64,000 nt of DNA from Massilia rubra (lineage in GTDB: Bacteria > Pseudomonadota > Gammaproteobacteria > Burkholderiales > Burkholderiaceae_D). Below the pieces are notes generated by a model. It did no database searches and was not told where the DNA came from. It worked only from the letters and a program-made list of their open reading frames with translations. The DNA is taken from contig NZ_VUYU01000003.1 of NCBI RefSeq assembly GCF_011682065.1, forward strand, positions 186,001 to 250,000, read 5' to 3'. Positions 51,855 through 61,556 of this stretch are shown here, piece after piece; within the stretch, counting starts at the first letter, position 1, and every line of letters begins with the position of its first letter. The translations under genes and the position numbers were made by a program.

Positions 51855-52313
51855 ATGATCGCCATCAGCGCATGCGACCCGGACAGCCTTGACGCGCGGG
51901 TGCTGGTCGAGGAACTGTCGGCGACGCTGGCGGCGCTCACGGGCGACAGCGGCAAGGCCTCGTTTTCGGCCGACGATGCGCGCGTGGCGAGGTCGCTGTT
52001 CGTGGTGGCCAAGGGCGAGGCCGGGCAGTTGCTCGGCTGCGCGGCGCTAAGGCCGCTGGACGGGGATGTGGGCGAGGTCAAGCGCATGTTCGCGCGCCCC
52101 GGCACCAGGGGCGCGGGCGCGGCCTTGCTGGCGCACGTGGAGCAGGCGGCGCACGGATTCGGCTACCGGGAACTGTGGCTGGAAACGCGCAAGGTCAATA
52201 CGCGCGCGGTGGCGTTCTATGAAAAACACGGCTACCGCACGATTCCCAACTACGGTAAGTATGTGGGGCGCGATGATGCGATTTGCCTGGGCAAATTGCT
52301 GGAGGCCGGTTAA
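51855..52313 (+). CDS. GNAT-family N-acetyltransferase
   Basis: 152 residues. GNAT core: [51 protein letters not shown], where VKRMFARPGTRGAGAAL is the acetyl-CoA pyrophosphate loop (motif A), and LWLETRKVNTRAVAFYEKHGYR is motif B. Starts 7 bases after tex, so probably cotranscribed. Substrate unknown. Confidence 0.9.
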   Translation: MIAISACDPDSLDARVLVEELSATLAALTGDSGKASFSADDARVARSLFVVAKGEAGQLLGCAALRPLDGDVGEVKRMFARPGTRGAGAALLAHVEQAAHGFGYRELWLETRKVNTRAVAFYEKHGYRTIPNYGKYVGRDDAICLGKLLEAG

Positions 52314-52446
52314 TCATCCCGACGCGGCCTCTCCCTCAAAGTAGCTATTCCCCCCTACTCCCAACGCCGCCGGCCCCCAATCGTCCATCCCCCGCCGTTT
52401 TCTTATAAAATGACGGTATCTAACCTATTTCCCACCGAGGCAAGCC

Positions 52447-52758
52447 ATGAGCGACGTAAAAACCTGGATCAAAGACACCGTAACCGCCACCCCTGTGGTG
52501 CTGTTCATGAAGGGAACCGCCCAGTTCCCGCAATGCGGCTTTTCCGGCCGCGCCATCCAGATCCTGAAAGCCTGCGGCGTCGAGAATATCGCCACCGTCA
52601 ATGTGCTGGAAGATCCGGAAGTGCGCCAGGGTATCAAGGACTATTCGAACTGGCCAACCATTCCCCAGCTCTACGTCAAGGGCGAATTCATCGGCGGCTC
52701 CGACATCATGAACGAAATGTTCGAGTCGGGCGAACTCAAAACCCTGCTCGATGCCTGA
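52447..52758 (+). CDS. grxD: Monothiol glutaredoxin Grx4
   Basis: 103 residues. CGFS active site (Cys30) in [19 protein letters not shown], cis-Pro in [20 protein letters not shown]. Coordinates and transfers [2Fe-2S] clusters, often with BolA-type partners (a BolA homologue is at 27790). An AT-rich TTATAAAAT about 35-45 bases upstream may be its -10; ribosome binding site GAGG. Confidence 0.96.
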   Translation: MSDVKTWIKDTVTATPVVLFMKGTAQFPQCGFSGRAIQILKACGVENIATVNVLEDPEVRQGIKDYSNWPTIPQLYVKGEFIGGSDIMNEMFESGELKTLLDA

Positions 52759-53356
52759 TTCTCCCCCGCGGCGCCTGGTTGTCGCCATCACCGGCGCCAC
52801 CGGCGCCGTGTATGGCGTGCGCCTGGTCCAGCAACTGGCTGCCACGCCGGGCATCGAGACGCATCTGATCGTCTCTGACGCCGCCGTCCTGACCCTGCAC
52901 CAGGAACTGGGCATGCAGCGCCGCGAGGTCGAGGCGCTGGCCCATGTCGTCCACAAGAACCGCGATGTCGGCGCGTCGATCGCCAGCGGCTCGTTCCAGT
53001 CCGATGGCATGGTCATCGCCCCCTGCTCGATGAAAACCCTGGCCTCCGTGGCGCTGGGCCTGTCCGACAACCTGATCGCGCGCGCGGCCGACGTGGTGCT
53101 CAAGGAGCGCCGCCGGCTGGTGCTGATGGTGCGCGAAACGCCGTTCAACCTGGCGCACCTGCGCAATATGACGGCGGTGACGGAAATGGGGGGAGTGATC
53201 TTTCCACCGCTGCCAAGCTTTTATCACAAGCCGGAGAGCATCGACGCCATGGTCGATCATACGGTGGCGCGGGTGATGGACCTGTTTGGCGTGGTGCACA
53301 CGCTGGCGCCGCGCTGGGCCGGCATGAAGCCGGGAACGGACACCCGGGACACCTGA
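52751..53356 (+). CDS. ubiX: Flavin prenyltransferase UbiX
   Basis: 201 residues. [23 protein letters not shown] (FMN-binding Rossmann-like start), [53 protein letters not shown] are diagnostic. Makes prenylated FMN for UbiD decarboxylases in ubiquinone synthesis. Start overlaps the grxD stop by 8 bases. The C-terminal [10 protein letters not shown] is slightly longer than in some relatives. Confidence 0.96.
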   Translation: MPDSPPRRLVVAITGATGAVYGVRLVQQLAATPGIETHLIVSDAAVLTLHQELGMQRREVEALAHVVHKNRDVGASIASGSFQSDGMVIAPCSMKTLASVALGLSDNLIARAADVVLKERRRLVLMVRETPFNLAHLRNMTAVTEMGGVIFPPLPSFYHKPESIDAMVDHTVARVMDLFGVVHTLAPRWAGMKPGTDTRDT

Positions 53357-53468
53357 GGCGCTGCGGCGCCCTGCTACGCCGCTGTGTGCGGCAATGATCT
53401 TCGTAACGAGCGCACAGGCAAGCGAGCGCGCCAGCTGTGCCGGCGCCGCCCTGGCGCGCTTGCCGCGA

Positions 53469-53639
53469 TCAGCGCTTGTCGAACTGCCAGCTGTCGGCCT
53501 TTTTCAGTTCCTTTGCTTCCTCGACCATCCGCCGATGGGCGATGCGCTTGCGCATGACTTCTGCGTGCTGCGCGGCAGTCATCGGGGGAACAGTCATCAG
53601 GTCCTTGAGTTGCGCGGTGTTGCTGTAGTTACTTTTCAT
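53469..53639 (-). CDS. Small hypothetical protein, 56 aa
   Basis: Start at the ATG 53639 (MKSNYSNTAQLKDLMTVPP); the frame continues 14 codons up. It is a charged, probably helical peptide (AAQHAEVMRKRIAHRRMVEEAKELKKAD). Amino acid composition is coherent, unlike the shadow frames, but ribosome binding site and homologues cannot be shown. Function unknown. Confidence 0.5.
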   Translation of the reverse strand: MKSNYSNTAQLKDLMTVPPMTAAQHAEVMRKRIAHRRMVEEAKELKKADSWQFDKR

Positions 53640-53973
53640 AAGACGGCTGGGTCCTCGACGTGTTGCATAACGGGATGACAAGACTGCAATGTCTGTTGTG
53701 ATTATGATCCACTATGCCCTGTTTGTGCGGCACAATATCAATTCATTGCAACCGGGAAACTTCGTCACGGTCTGACCATTGTGCATGAATTTTATGGCTT
53801 CGCCATGACAAATCATAAAGCCCCGTCGAATTTGCAGAGGACAGGGCCGTGATTGGACGTTGATGTGACGCAGAAGGCGCACGCGAGCAGGCAACCGCCG
53901 ATATTGGGGTGCTTGGCGTAAAAATAGTTCGGTTTATATCAACACAAAAAATGCCAATATTCGTGCCAAATAA
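53640..53973. other. AT-rich spacer with small hairpins
   Basis: No supported gene. It contains a short hairpin ATGGCTTCGCCAT (53793-53806) nested in a wider TTTATG ... CATAAA symmetry. More AT-rich than the surrounding genes. Confidence 0.4.
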
Positions 53974-54381
53974 CTACTTTTGGTAATTAATGCGTACAAG
54001 CATGCGAATGAATTCGCGTGCAATTTGACGATGATGTTCGTCAAGTCTCTGTAAATCTGCAATTAATTTCACATCGGCGGACTCGAAACGCGACAAGCCG
54101 GCCGCGCTGTCGCTATTTGCCGAGGCGCTTTCGTCCCCGCCAAAGCGTAACCATTCCGCAGGCACGCCCAACCATTGTGCGATCATGCGCAGCTTCTCTT
54201 GGGTGGGAATCGCCTCTCCAACAAGCCATTTCCGGGCAGCATGCACAGTAATGGGCCGTCCATCGAAGCGAATGTTAAATTCCCGCGCCAGGCGGGTGGG
54301 GCTGTCGGGGGAGTAGTGGGCGTTCTTCAGTGCCTGCTGCAGGCGCTCACTAAAGCTTTCGCGTTCGTTGGATGAATTCAT
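53974..54381 (-). CDS. HTH-type transcriptional regulator (XRE-like)
   Basis: 135 residues from the ATG at 54381 (MNSSNERESFSERLQQALKNAHY); ATGs at 54408 and 54447 are in frame. The helical N-terminal region SPTRLAREFNIRFDGRPITVHAARKWLVGEAIPTQEKLRMIAQWLGVPAEWLRFG has the shape of a Cro/CI-type HTH in which the recognition helix is TVHAARKWLVG. A C-terminal helical part (LIADLQRLDEHHRQIAREFIRMLVRI) may form dimers. No phage genes are near. Targets unknown. Confidence 0.75.
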   Translation of the reverse strand: MNSSNERESFSERLQQALKNAHYSPDSPTRLAREFNIRFDGRPITVHAARKWLVGEAIPTQEKLRMIAQWLGVPAEWLRFGGDESASANSDSAAGLSRFESADVKLIADLQRLDEHHRQIAREFIRMLVRINYQK

Positions 54382-54637
54382 GGGTGGCACTATTTCATGC
54401 AACGGCATGAAAGTCAGTATCTTCACGGTTGAGACCAATTGTGACAAGCTACGTTTTCAATGTAACAATCAAGCGGGAATTGTACACCCTCGCAGCATTG
54501 CCGCAAACCACGATGGAATGTTAATTCTTCAGCAATTTTTAGCAGGCTGGCATACTCGATCGGCCGTCACTGGTCGAAAAAACCAGTGTAGGCGCAGCGT
54601 CCCCGCGCCACCCCCGCGCACGAACCGATGGTTTGGC

Positions 54638-55690
54638 TTAGATCAGATGGAAGCGCAGGATGCCGTCGTCATCATGGCTGCGGCGCAAGACACCGTCGTA
54701 CCAGAGCTTGTGCAAATGGGCCAGCGCCTCGCCCAGCGCAAAGGTGAGCTGGTGGGCGTCGAGCGGACGGCGGAACATGAGCGGGACGATGTCGGCGGCC
54801 GAGGCCGGCGTGCGGCAAGCCTGCACCACCTCGGCCAGGCGCGCCGCATGATGCGCGCGCAACTGCGCAATACGCGTATGCAAGCCGGTGAACGGCCGTC
54901 CGTGCGAGGGCAGCACCAGTGTAGCGGCCGGCAAGCCGTCGAAGCGGGCGAGCGAATCGAGATACTGTTGCAGCGGATTGCCTTCCGGCTCGACCGCGAA
55001 CACCGACACATTGGTCGAAATGCGCGGCAGCACCATGTCGCCCGAAATGAGCACGTTCAAGGCGTCGCAATACAGAGCCGCATGTTCGGGCGAATGGCCG
55101 AAGCCGGCGATCATGCGCCACTCGCGCCCGCCAATGGCGATGCGCTGCCCGTCCTGGATGCGCGTGTACGCGGCCGGCACGGCCGGCACCAGGGTCGGAT
55201 AATAACTGCGGCGCTCGCCCAGTTGCGCGCGCAGGGCCGCGTCAACCAGGCCGTGCCGCTCGAAATGGGGAATCGCCGCCGTGCCATCGACGCCCGGCAG
55301 GGCCGCCGACATCATGCGCGCGAAGCCGTATTCGCCCGTGCTCATCCACAAAGGCGCGCCGAAGCGCGTGCACAGCCAGTCGGCCAGCCCCACATGGTCC
55401 GGATGGCAATGGGTGGCCAGCACGCGCAGCAGCGGGGCGCCCCGCATGCCGTCGACGAATATCTGCTCCCAGGCGGCGCGGGTGGCGTCCGTGGCCACGC
55501 CGCAATCGATGGCGGTAAATCCGCTGCGTGCGTCGCGCTCGTCTTCCAGCAGCCACAGGTTGATATGGTCGAGCGCGAACGGCAGCGGCATGCGCAGCCA
55601 GCGCACGCCGTCGGCCAGGCGCATCAGGCTGCCGGGCGCGGGCAGGGCGTCGCCGCAGGGGTAGGACAGCGCGGATTCGAGAGCATTCAT
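54638..55690 (-). CDS. MBL-fold metallo-hydrolase
   Basis: 350 residues from the ATG at 55690. Metal motif THCHPDH (93-99), then GFGHSPEHAALY, LISGDMVLPRIS and LPSHGRPF supply the remaining ligands of a glyoxalase II/beta-lactamase fold. The C-terminal helical domain (QACRTPASAADIVPLMFRRPLDAHQLTFALGEALAHLHKLW) is of the type in LACTB2-like proteins. Divergent from liuR with a shared operator-like site, so likely part of the branched-chain acyl-CoA programme, perhaps as a thioesterase; this is inference. Confidence 0.88.
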   Translation of the reverse strand: MNALESALSYPCGDALPAPGSLMRLADGVRWLRMPLPFALDHINLWLLEDERDARSGFTAIDCGVATDATRAAWEQIFVDGMRGAPLLRVLATHCHPDHVGLADWLCTRFGAPLWMSTGEYGFARMMSAALPGVDGTAAIPHFERHGLVDAALRAQLGERRSYYPTLVPAVPAAYTRIQDGQRIAIGGREWRMIAGFGHSPEHAALYCDALNVLISGDMVLPRISTNVSVFAVEPEGNPLQQYLDSLARFDGLPAATLVLPSHGRPFTGLHTRIAQLRAHHAARLAEVVQACRTPASAADIVPLMFRRPLDAHQLTFALGEALAHLHKLWYDGVLRRSHDDDGILRFHLI

Positions 55691-55737
55691 GGCGCATTCT
55701 TTCGTGTTCAGGAGGACGGCAGGCACGCTACAATAGG

Positions 55738-55759
55738 TTGACGTTGACGTAAACGGCAA
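55738..55759. promoter_or_regulatory. LiuR-type operator between the MBL gene and liuR
   Basis: TTGACGTTGACGTAAACGGC begins at 55738; over 22 positions it differs from the palindrome at 56244-56265 at only three. It lies ~50 bases upstream of the MBL gene and ~75 upstream of liuR. On the minus strand it contains TTTACG with TAGCGT 17 bases away, the same arrangement as TTTACG-17-TATGAT at the other site. Confidence 0.6.
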
Positions 55760-55831
55760 GCTGCGCCCCAATTCTAAGCGATTGCGCGCGGCCCCTTCCA
55801 CCCGCCGCCTGAGAATAGCTCCGAGCCACTG

Positions 55832-56230
55832 ATGTCCATACGTACTTACACCATCGCCGAACTGGCGCGCGAATTCGACATTACCGCGCGCGCCATCCGC
55901 TTCTACGAAGACCAGGGCCTGCTGCGCCCCAGCCGCGAAGGCGTGGGCGGGCGCAACCGGGTCTACACGGCGCGCGACCGCACCCATCTGAAACTGACCC
56001 TGCGCGGCAAGCGCCTCGGCCTGACCTTGTCGGAGATCAAGAGCATCGTCGACATGTACGAGTCGCCCAAGGATACCGCGGCGCAGATGAACCGCTTCCT
56101 CGGCGTGCTGGCCCACCAGCGCGAAACGCTCGAGCGCCAGCGCGAGGATATCGACATGGCTCTGGCCGAAATTGCCGCCCATGAAGAGGAATGCCGCCGC
56201 ATGCTGGCCGAGCAAACGGCGAATGCGTAA
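55832..56230 (+). CDS. liuR: MerR-family regulator of branched-chain amino acid catabolism, LiuR-like
   Basis: 132 residues. MerR HTH at the N-terminus (TYTIAELAREFDITARAIRFYEDQGLLRPSREG, RNRVYTARDRTHLKLTLRGKRLGLTLSEIKSIVDMY), then a long dimerisation coiled coil (RETLERQREDIDMALAEIAAHEEECRRML). The position directly upstream of isovaleryl-CoA dehydrogenase and the flanking palindromes support LiuR. In other proteobacteria LiuR represses the liu genes until leucine or isoleucine breakdown products appear. Confidence 0.88.
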   Translation: MSIRTYTIAELAREFDITARAIRFYEDQGLLRPSREGVGGRNRVYTARDRTHLKLTLRGKRLGLTLSEIKSIVDMYESPKDTAAQMNRFLGVLAHQRETLERQREDIDMALAEIAAHEEECRRMLAEQTANA

Positions 56231-56243
56231 ACAGCCTCGCTGC

Positions 56244-56278
56244 TTGACGTTTACGTTAACGTCAAACATGCGTATGAT
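56244..56278 (+). promoter_or_regulatory. LiuR-type operator and promoter of isovaleryl-CoA dehydrogenase
   Basis: A 22-bp palindrome at 56244-56265, symmetric at 20 of 22 positions, with outer half TTGACGTT and inner TACG. It covers a probable -35 (TTTACG, 56250-56255), followed after 17 bases by TATGAT (56273-56278). The gene starts at 56314. Regulation by LiuR is inferred from position and the second copy at 55738. Confidence 0.68.
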
Positions 56279-56313
56279 GAACTCTTCCCATTCCGACCCC
56301 GCGAGGACGACAA

Positions 56314-57498
56314 ATGCTGCATCTTCCAGGCTTGACCTTTGACCATGGCGAAGACATCGCCGCGCTGCGCGAAGCAGTTCAACAATTCGCCTCGGTAGAA
56401 ATCGCTCCCCGCGCGGCGGAAATCGACCGCAGCGACCAGTTCCCGATGGACCTGTGGCGCAAGATGGGCGACCTGGGCGTGCTGGGCATCACTGTCGACG
56501 AGCAGTACGGCGGCGCCCAGATGGGTTACCTGGCGCACATCGTGGCGATGGAAGAAATCTCGCGCGCCTCGGCCTCGGTCGGCCTGTCGTACGGCGCCCA
56601 CTCGAATCTGTGCGTCAACCAGATCAAGCGCAACGGCAGCGAAGAACAGAAGATGAAGTACCTGCCGAAGCTCATTTCCGGCGAATACATCGGCGCACTC
56701 GCCATGTCCGAGCCGAACGCCGGATCGGACGTGGTCAGCATGAAGCTGCGCGCCGATTTCAAAGGCGACCGCTGGGTGCTCAACGGCACCAAGATGTGGA
56801 TTACCAACGGCCCGGACGCCGACGTGCTGGTGGTGTACGCCAAGAACGACCTGGAAGCCGGCCCCCGCGGCATGACCGCCTTTATCATCGAAAAAGGCTA
56901 CAAGGGTTTTTCGATCGCGCAAAAGCTCGACAAGCTGGGCATGCGCGGCTCGCACACGGGCGAACTGGTGTTCCAGGATTGCGAAGTGCCGGTTGAAAAC
57001 GTGCTCGGTGGCTTGGGCAAGGGCGTCAATGTGTTGATGTCGGGCCTCGATTTCGAGCGCACCGTGCTCTCGGGCGGGCCGCTCGGCATCATGGCGGCGT
57101 GCATGGACGCGGTGGTGCCGTACGTGCACGACCGCAAGCAGTTCGGCCAGCCGATCGGCGAATTCCAGCTCATGCAGGGCAAACTGGCCGACATGTATTC
57201 GACCATGATGGCGTGCAAGGCGTATGTGTACGCCGTGGGCCAGGCCTGCGACCGCGCCAAGACGCCGGAAGCGATCCGCAACCTGCGCAAGGATGCGGCG
57301 GGGGCGATTTTGTACAGCGCCGAAAAAGCGACCTGGATGGCGGGTGAAGCGATCCAGACCCTGGGTGGCAATGGTTATATCAACGAGTATCCGGTCGGAC
57401 GTCTTTGGCGCGATGCGAAGCTCTACGAAATCGGCGCAGGCACCAGCGAAATCCGCCGCATGCTGATCGGGCGGGAATTGTTTGCCGAGACGAAGTAA
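56314..57498 (+). CDS. Isovaleryl-CoA dehydrogenase
   Basis: 394 residues, acyl-CoA dehydrogenase fold. The catalytic glutamate is not at the usual C-terminal site: [13 protein letters not shown] has Ala where medium-chain enzymes have Glu, and instead [12 protein letters not shown] carries Glu248. That shift is the hallmark of isovaleryl-CoA dehydrogenase. FAD motifs [17 protein letters not shown] and [16 protein letters not shown] are intact. Leucine breakdown: isovaleryl-CoA to 3-methylcrotonyl-CoA, electrons to ETF. The usual next liu genes (3-methylcrotonyl-CoA carboxylase) do not follow. Confidence 0.94.
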   Translation: MLHLPGLTFDHGEDIAALREAVQQFASVEIAPRAAEIDRSDQFPMDLWRKMGDLGVLGITVDEQYGGAQMGYLAHIVAMEEISRASASVGLSYGAHSNLCVNQIKRNGSEEQKMKYLPKLISGEYIGALAMSEPNAGSDVVSMKLRADFKGDRWVLNGTKMWITNGPDADVLVVYAKNDLEAGPRGMTAFIIEKGYKGFSIAQKLDKLGMRGSHTGELVFQDCEVPVENVLGGLGKGVNVLMSGLDFERTVLSGGPLGIMAACMDAVVPYVHDRKQFGQPIGEFQLMQGKLADMYSTMMACKAYVYAVGQACDRAKTPEAIRNLRKDAAGAILYSAEKATWMAGEAIQTLGGNGYINEYPVGRLWRDAKLYEIGAGTSEIRRMLIGRELFAETK

Positions 57499-57523
57499 TT
57501 TCGGTCACCGCCGACCTCAAGAC

Positions 57524-57612
57524 CGTCGTTCCCGCGCAGGCGGGGACCCAAGTTCGTCATTCAGCCATCGGCTGCGGCGCACACTTGGATTCCCGCCTGC
57601 GCGGGAACGACG
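57524..57612. repeat. Double-hairpin palindromic repeat (REP/BIME-like) between ivd-type gene and aceK
   Basis: Arms start CGTCGTTCCCGCGCAGGCGG at 57524 and end CGCGGGAACGACG at 57612, each arm a hairpin, with a centre containing GCCATCGGC. Same family as 21744, 23567 and 60725. Confidence 0.88.
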
Positions 57613-57663
57613 AGCTTGCGGCGTATAGAATAGTCTTCCCACCAAGACTGATCGAGAAGCCAG

Positions 57664-59490
57664 ATGACACAAGTTGCGTTCCCCAAGCTGCTGTCTTCGC
57701 AGATTGCTTTCGACATCGCCCGCACCATCCTCGACGGTTTCGACAAGCACTACCGCCTGTTCCGCCAAACCAGCCAGGTCGCCAAGCGCCATTTCGAAAC
57801 CGGTTCCTGGGCCACCGCCCAGCAGGCGGCGCGCGAGCGCATCGGGTTCTACGACCAGCGCGTGCAGGAATGCGTGCAAATCCTCGAAGATGAATACGAT
57901 AACGGCGAACTGACCGACGAAGTCTGGCGCGAACTCAAACTGCACTACATCGGCATGCTGTCCGGCCACAAGCAGCCCGAACTGGCCGAAACCTTCTTCA
58001 ACTCGGTCTGCTGCAACATTCTGCACCGTACCTATTTCCACAACGATTTCATTTTCGTGCGCCCGGTGGTGTCCACCGAGTACATCGAAACCGACGAGCT
58101 GCTGCCGACCTACCGCGTGTACTACCCGGCCAAGGACGGCCTGCGCTTCGCGCTCAAGCGCATCGTCACCAATTTCCAGCTGAACTGCAAGTTCGCCAAC
58201 CTCGACCGCGACATCGCGCTGGTCGAAGCACGCCTCAAGCTCATCTTCGGCGGCGAAGCGCTCGAGCCGAACCACCAGATCCAGGTACTGTCGAGCCTGT
58301 TCTTCCGCAACAAGGGCGCCTACATCGTCGGCAAGGGCATCAACGGCAACCGCGAATACCCGTTCATCGTGCCGATCCTGCACAACCGTCACGGCGAGCT
58401 GATCCTCGACACGGTGCTGTTCGACCATGAACAGATCACGATCCTGTTTTCGTTTACGCGCGCCTACTTCCTGGTGGACATGGAAGTGCCCTCGGCCTAC
58501 GTGCAATTCCTGCGCAGCCTGCTGCCGCGTAAACCCCGGAGCGAGATCTACACCATCCTCGGCCTGCAAAAGCAGGGCAAGACGCTGTTCTACCGCGATT
58601 ACCTGCAGCACCTGAAACACACCGCCGACCGCTTCGAAATCGCGCCCGGCATCAAGGGCCTGGTGATGCTGGTGTTCGCCCTGCCCTCGTTCCCGTACGT
58701 GTTCAAGGTGATCAAGGATTTCTTCCCTGCGCCGAAAGAAACCACGCGCGCCCAGATCAAGGAAAAATACCTGCTGGTCAAGAACCACGACCGCGTGGGC
58801 CGCATGGCCGACACGCTCGAATACTCGAACGTGGCCTTTCCGCTGGAACGCTTTTCGGAAGAACTGATCGCCGAGCTGATGCATCACGCGCCCTCGCTGG
58901 TCGAGTACGAAGGCGACCGCATCATCATCCGCCACCTGTACATCGAACGGCGCATGGTGCCGCTCAATATCTTCCTGAACCAGGCGGAAGTGGCCGGCAA
59001 CGATGCGCTGATCGAACACGGCGTGCTCGAATACGGCAACGCCATCAAGGAACTGGTGGCGGCGAATATCTTCCCCGGCGATATGCTGTACAAAAACTTC
59101 GGCGTGACGCGCCACGGCAGGGTGGTGTTTTACGATTACGACGAAATCGAATATATCACCGACTGCAATTTCCGGAATATCCCGGAACCGCGCAACGAAG
59201 AAGATGAAATGTCGGCCGAGCCGTGGTATTCGATCGGCAAGCACGATGTGTTTCCCGAGCAGTTCGGCGCATTTTTATTGGGTAACGCGAAAATCCGCCT
59301 GTATTTCATGAAGCACCACGCGGATCTGTTGACCAGGGATTTCTGGCAGTCGCGCAAGCAGCGCATCATGGACGGCCATATCGAAGACGTGTTTCCGTAT
59401 CCGCAGCAAATCCGCTTTTGTAACCAGAGTGCCGCCGATAATCCGGCGGTGTATACCCCGTCCTATTTGGAGAACTTACACAATGAATGA
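57664..59490 (+). CDS. aceK: Isocitrate dehydrogenase kinase/phosphatase
   Basis: 608 residues, the family length. The N-terminal regulatory part ([25 protein letters not shown]) and a kinase-like C-terminal domain ([33 protein letters not shown] ... [23 protein letters not shown], where YDYDE provides the metal-binding aspartate) fit AceK. Phosphorylates or dephosphorylates isocitrate dehydrogenase and so splits flux between TCA and glyoxylate cycles. In E. coli it follows aceBA; here it stands inside acyl-CoA genes, and its last 8 bases overlap the thiolase gene. Confidence 0.96.
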   Translation: MTQVAFPKLLSSQIAFDIARTILDGFDKHYRLFRQTSQVAKRHFETGSWATAQQAARERIGFYDQRVQECVQILEDEYDNGELTDEVWRELKLHYIGMLSGHKQPELAETFFNSVCCNILHRTYFHNDFIFVRPVVSTEYIETDELLPTYRVYYPAKDGLRFALKRIVTNFQLNCKFANLDRDIALVEARLKLIFGGEALEPNHQIQVLSSLFFRNKGAYIVGKGINGNREYPFIVPILHNRHGELILDTVLFDHEQITILFSFTRAYFLVDMEVPSAYVQFLRSLLPRKPRSEIYTILGLQKQGKTLFYRDYLQHLKHTADRFEIAPGIKGLVMLVFALPSFPYVFKVIKDFFPAPKETTRAQIKEKYLLVKNHDRVGRMADTLEYSNVAFPLERFSEELIAELMHHAPSLVEYEGDRIIIRHLYIERRMVPLNIFLNQAEVAGNDALIEHGVLEYGNAIKELVAANIFPGDMLYKNFGVTRHGRVVFYDYDEIEYITDCNFRNIPEPRNEEDEMSAEPWYSIGKHDVFPEQFGAFLLGNAKIRLYFMKHHADLLTRDFWQSRKQRIMDGHIEDVFPYPQQIRFCNQSAADNPAVYTPSYLENLHNE

Positions 59491-60682
59491 TCCAGTCGTT
59501 ATCGTCGGCGCGGCCCGCACACCCATGGGCGCGTTCCAGGGCGATTTTTCCTCCAAGTCCGCCAGCGACCTGGGCGCCGTGGCCATCGCCGCCGCCGTCG
59601 AGCGTTCCGGCGTTGACGCCAAGCTGGTCGAACACGTTTACTTCGGCAACTGCCTGATGGCCGGCCAGGGTCAGGCTCCGGCGCGCCAGGCGGCCATCAA
59701 GGGCGGCTTGCCCTTGTCCGCCGGCGCGGTGACCCTGTCGAAGATGTGCGGCTCGGCCATGCAAGCGGCGATTTTCGCGCATGACAGCCTGCTCGCGGGC
59801 AGCGCCGACATCATCGTCGCCGGCGGCATGGAATCGATGACCAATGCGCCCTACCTGATTCCGAAGGCGCGCGGCGGCTACCGCATCGGCCACGGCATGA
59901 TGTTCGATCACATGATGTACGACGGCCTGGAAGACGCCTACTCGCGCAACGAGAAAACCGGCGAAGGCCGTTCCATGGGCACCTTTGCCGAAGAATGCGT
60001 GGCCAAGTATGCGTTCACGCGCGAAGCGCAGGACGCGTTTGCGATCGCCTCGGTCAAGCGCGCGCAGGAAGCCAACAACGAAGGCTACTTCAAGTGGGAA
60101 ATCGCGCCTGTGACCGTGACCACGCGCGCGGGCGACTCGGTGATCGACAAGGATGAAGGCCCGGCCAAGGCCAAGCTCGATAAAATCCCGGCCTTGAAGC
60201 CGGCCTTCAACAAGGACGGCACCATCACCGCCGCTTCGTCGTCGTCGATCAACGATGGCGCGGCGGCCCTGGTGCTGATGCGCGAATCGAAAGCGCGCGA
60301 ACTCGGATTGACCCCGATCGCCCGCATCGTCGCTCACTCCACCTTTGCGCAGGAACCGAACCTGTTCACCACCGCCCCGATCGGCGCGCTGCAAAAGCTG
60401 TTCGCCAAGACCGGCTGGACACCGGCGGAAGTGGACCTGTACGAGATCAACGAAGCGTTTGCAGCGGTGCCGATGGCGGCGATGCACGAGTTGAACATCC
60501 CGCACGACAAGGTCAACATCCACGGCGGCGCGTGTGCGCTGGGCCACCCGATCGGCGCCTCGGGCGCGCGCATCATCGTCACCCTGCTCGGCGCGCTGAA
60601 GAAAACCGGCGGCAAGCGCGGCGTGGCCTCGCTGTGCATCGGCGGCGGCGAAGCGACGGCGATGGCGTTTGAGATGATGTAA
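59483..60682 (+). CDS. Acetyl-CoA C-acyltransferase (thiolase)
   Basis: 399 residues from the ATG at 59483. Acyl-accepting Cys89 in [11 protein letters not shown]; the C-terminal [17 protein letters not shown] (catalytic His) and [12 protein letters not shown] (second Cys) complete the active site. Either a biosynthetic acetoacetyl-CoA thiolase or a degradative one; sequence alone does not decide, though [19 protein letters not shown]-type segments are common in the acetyl-CoA acetyltransferases of this group. Coupled to aceK by overlap. Confidence 0.95.
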   Translation: MNDPVVIVGAARTPMGAFQGDFSSKSASDLGAVAIAAAVERSGVDAKLVEHVYFGNCLMAGQGQAPARQAAIKGGLPLSAGAVTLSKMCGSAMQAAIFAHDSLLAGSADIIVAGGMESMTNAPYLIPKARGGYRIGHGMMFDHMMYDGLEDAYSRNEKTGEGRSMGTFAEECVAKYAFTREAQDAFAIASVKRAQEANNEGYFKWEIAPVTVTTRAGDSVIDKDEGPAKAKLDKIPALKPAFNKDGTITAASSSSINDGAAALVLMRESKARELGLTPIARIVAHSTFAQEPNLFTTAPIGALQKLFAKTGWTPAEVDLYEINEAFAAVPMAAMHELNIPHDKVNIHGGACALGHPIGASGARIIVTLLGALKKTGGKRGVASLCIGGGEATAMAFEMM

Positions 60683-60724
60683 TTGAGCGTTGAGCGGCTC
60701 CGTTTAATGCCAACAACCTAAGCT

Positions 60725-60815
60725 CCGTCGTCCCCGCGAAGGCGGGGACCCAAGTCTGCGCTGGAGCCACTGGCTAAGCGACTAACTTGGGTCCCCGCCT
60801 GCGCGGGGACGACGG
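60725..60815. repeat. Double-hairpin palindromic repeat (REP/BIME-like) after the thiolase gene
   Basis: Arms CCGTCGTCCCCGCGAAGGCG (from 60725) and CGCGGGGACGACGG (to 60815), with CCCAAGT/ACTTGGG at the inner ends. A G/C-variant of the 21744 family (TCCCCGCG instead of TTCCCGCG). Within the likely transcript from thiolase to SDR. Confidence 0.88.
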
Positions 60816-60868
60816 ATATGAGGTTAGCGGCAAAGCTGCATCTATCCGAACCCCGACCAAGAGAATCA

Positions 60869-61537
60869 ATGCCAACAGCACTCATCATCGGCGCCTCGCG
60901 CGGCATCGGCCGCGAACTGGTGCGCCAGTACCTGGCCGACGGCTGGCGCGTGATCGCCACCGCCCGCAACAGCGACGACTGCGCTGCCCTCGGCGCAATG
61001 GGCGCGCATCCGTACCAGCTCGACGTCACCAGCGCCGACTCCATCGCCGCCCTGGGCTGGAACCTGGACGGCGAACTGCTCGACACCGCCATTCTTAACG
61101 CCGGCGTGTACGGCCCGCGCCACGACGGCTTTCCCACCCAGGACGACTTCGACGCCGTCATGCACACCAACGTGCTGGCCGCCCTGCGCCTGCTGCCCGT
61201 GATCGCCCCCATGGTGGCCGAGGCGCGCGGCAAGCTGGCCGTGATCTCCTCGCGCATGGCCTCGATGGGCGCGCGCGGCAGCGCCTCCGGCACCCTGTAC
61301 CGCGCCAGCAAGGCGGCCTTGAATTCGGTGCTGGTCGATACCGGCATCCGCTTCGGCCCCAAGGGCGCGACCTGCGTCGCCTTCCATCCGGGCTGGGTCC
61401 AGACCGACATGGGCGGCCCCGGCGCCGACATCACGCCCGAACAAAGCGCGGCCGGCCTGCGCGCCACCCTGGCCGGACTTGACGCCGCCGCCAACGGCGC
61501 CTTCCTCAATTACGACGGCACGCCAATTCCCTGGTAA
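60869..61537 (+). CDS. Short-chain dehydrogenase/reductase
   Basis: 222 residues from the ATG at 60869. Nucleotide-binding GASRGIG (8-14), NAG in ILNAGVYG (77-79), and the triad Ser128, Tyr144, Lys148 (YRASK). Arg33 in ATARNS suggests NADP(H). Resembles C-factor/sniffer-type SDRs. The gene lies 20 bases before an acyl-CoA dehydrogenase, so it probably works in the same catabolic unit; substrate unknown. Confidence 0.9.
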   Translation: MPTALIIGASRGIGRELVRQYLADGWRVIATARNSDDCAALGAMGAHPYQLDVTSADSIAALGWNLDGELLDTAILNAGVYGPRHDGFPTQDDFDAVMHTNVLAALRLLPVIAPMVAEARGKLAVISSRMASMGARGSASGTLYRASKAALNSVLVDTGIRFGPKGATCVAFHPGWVQTDMGGPGADITPEQSAAGLRATLAGLDAAANGAFLNYDGTPIPW

Positions 61538-61556
61538 GCCCAACCTAGCGAAACCC

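Noticed and set aside
53712-53894. 60-codon minus-strand frame in the spacer upstream of the small hypothetical gene
   Set aside because: No ribosome binding site, atypical composition and a hairpin in the middle; coding is not supported.
54638-56269. A 543-residue MBL protein including the region opposite liuR
   Set aside because: The upstream part is the antisense frame of liuR; the MBL domain starts at the ATG at 55690.
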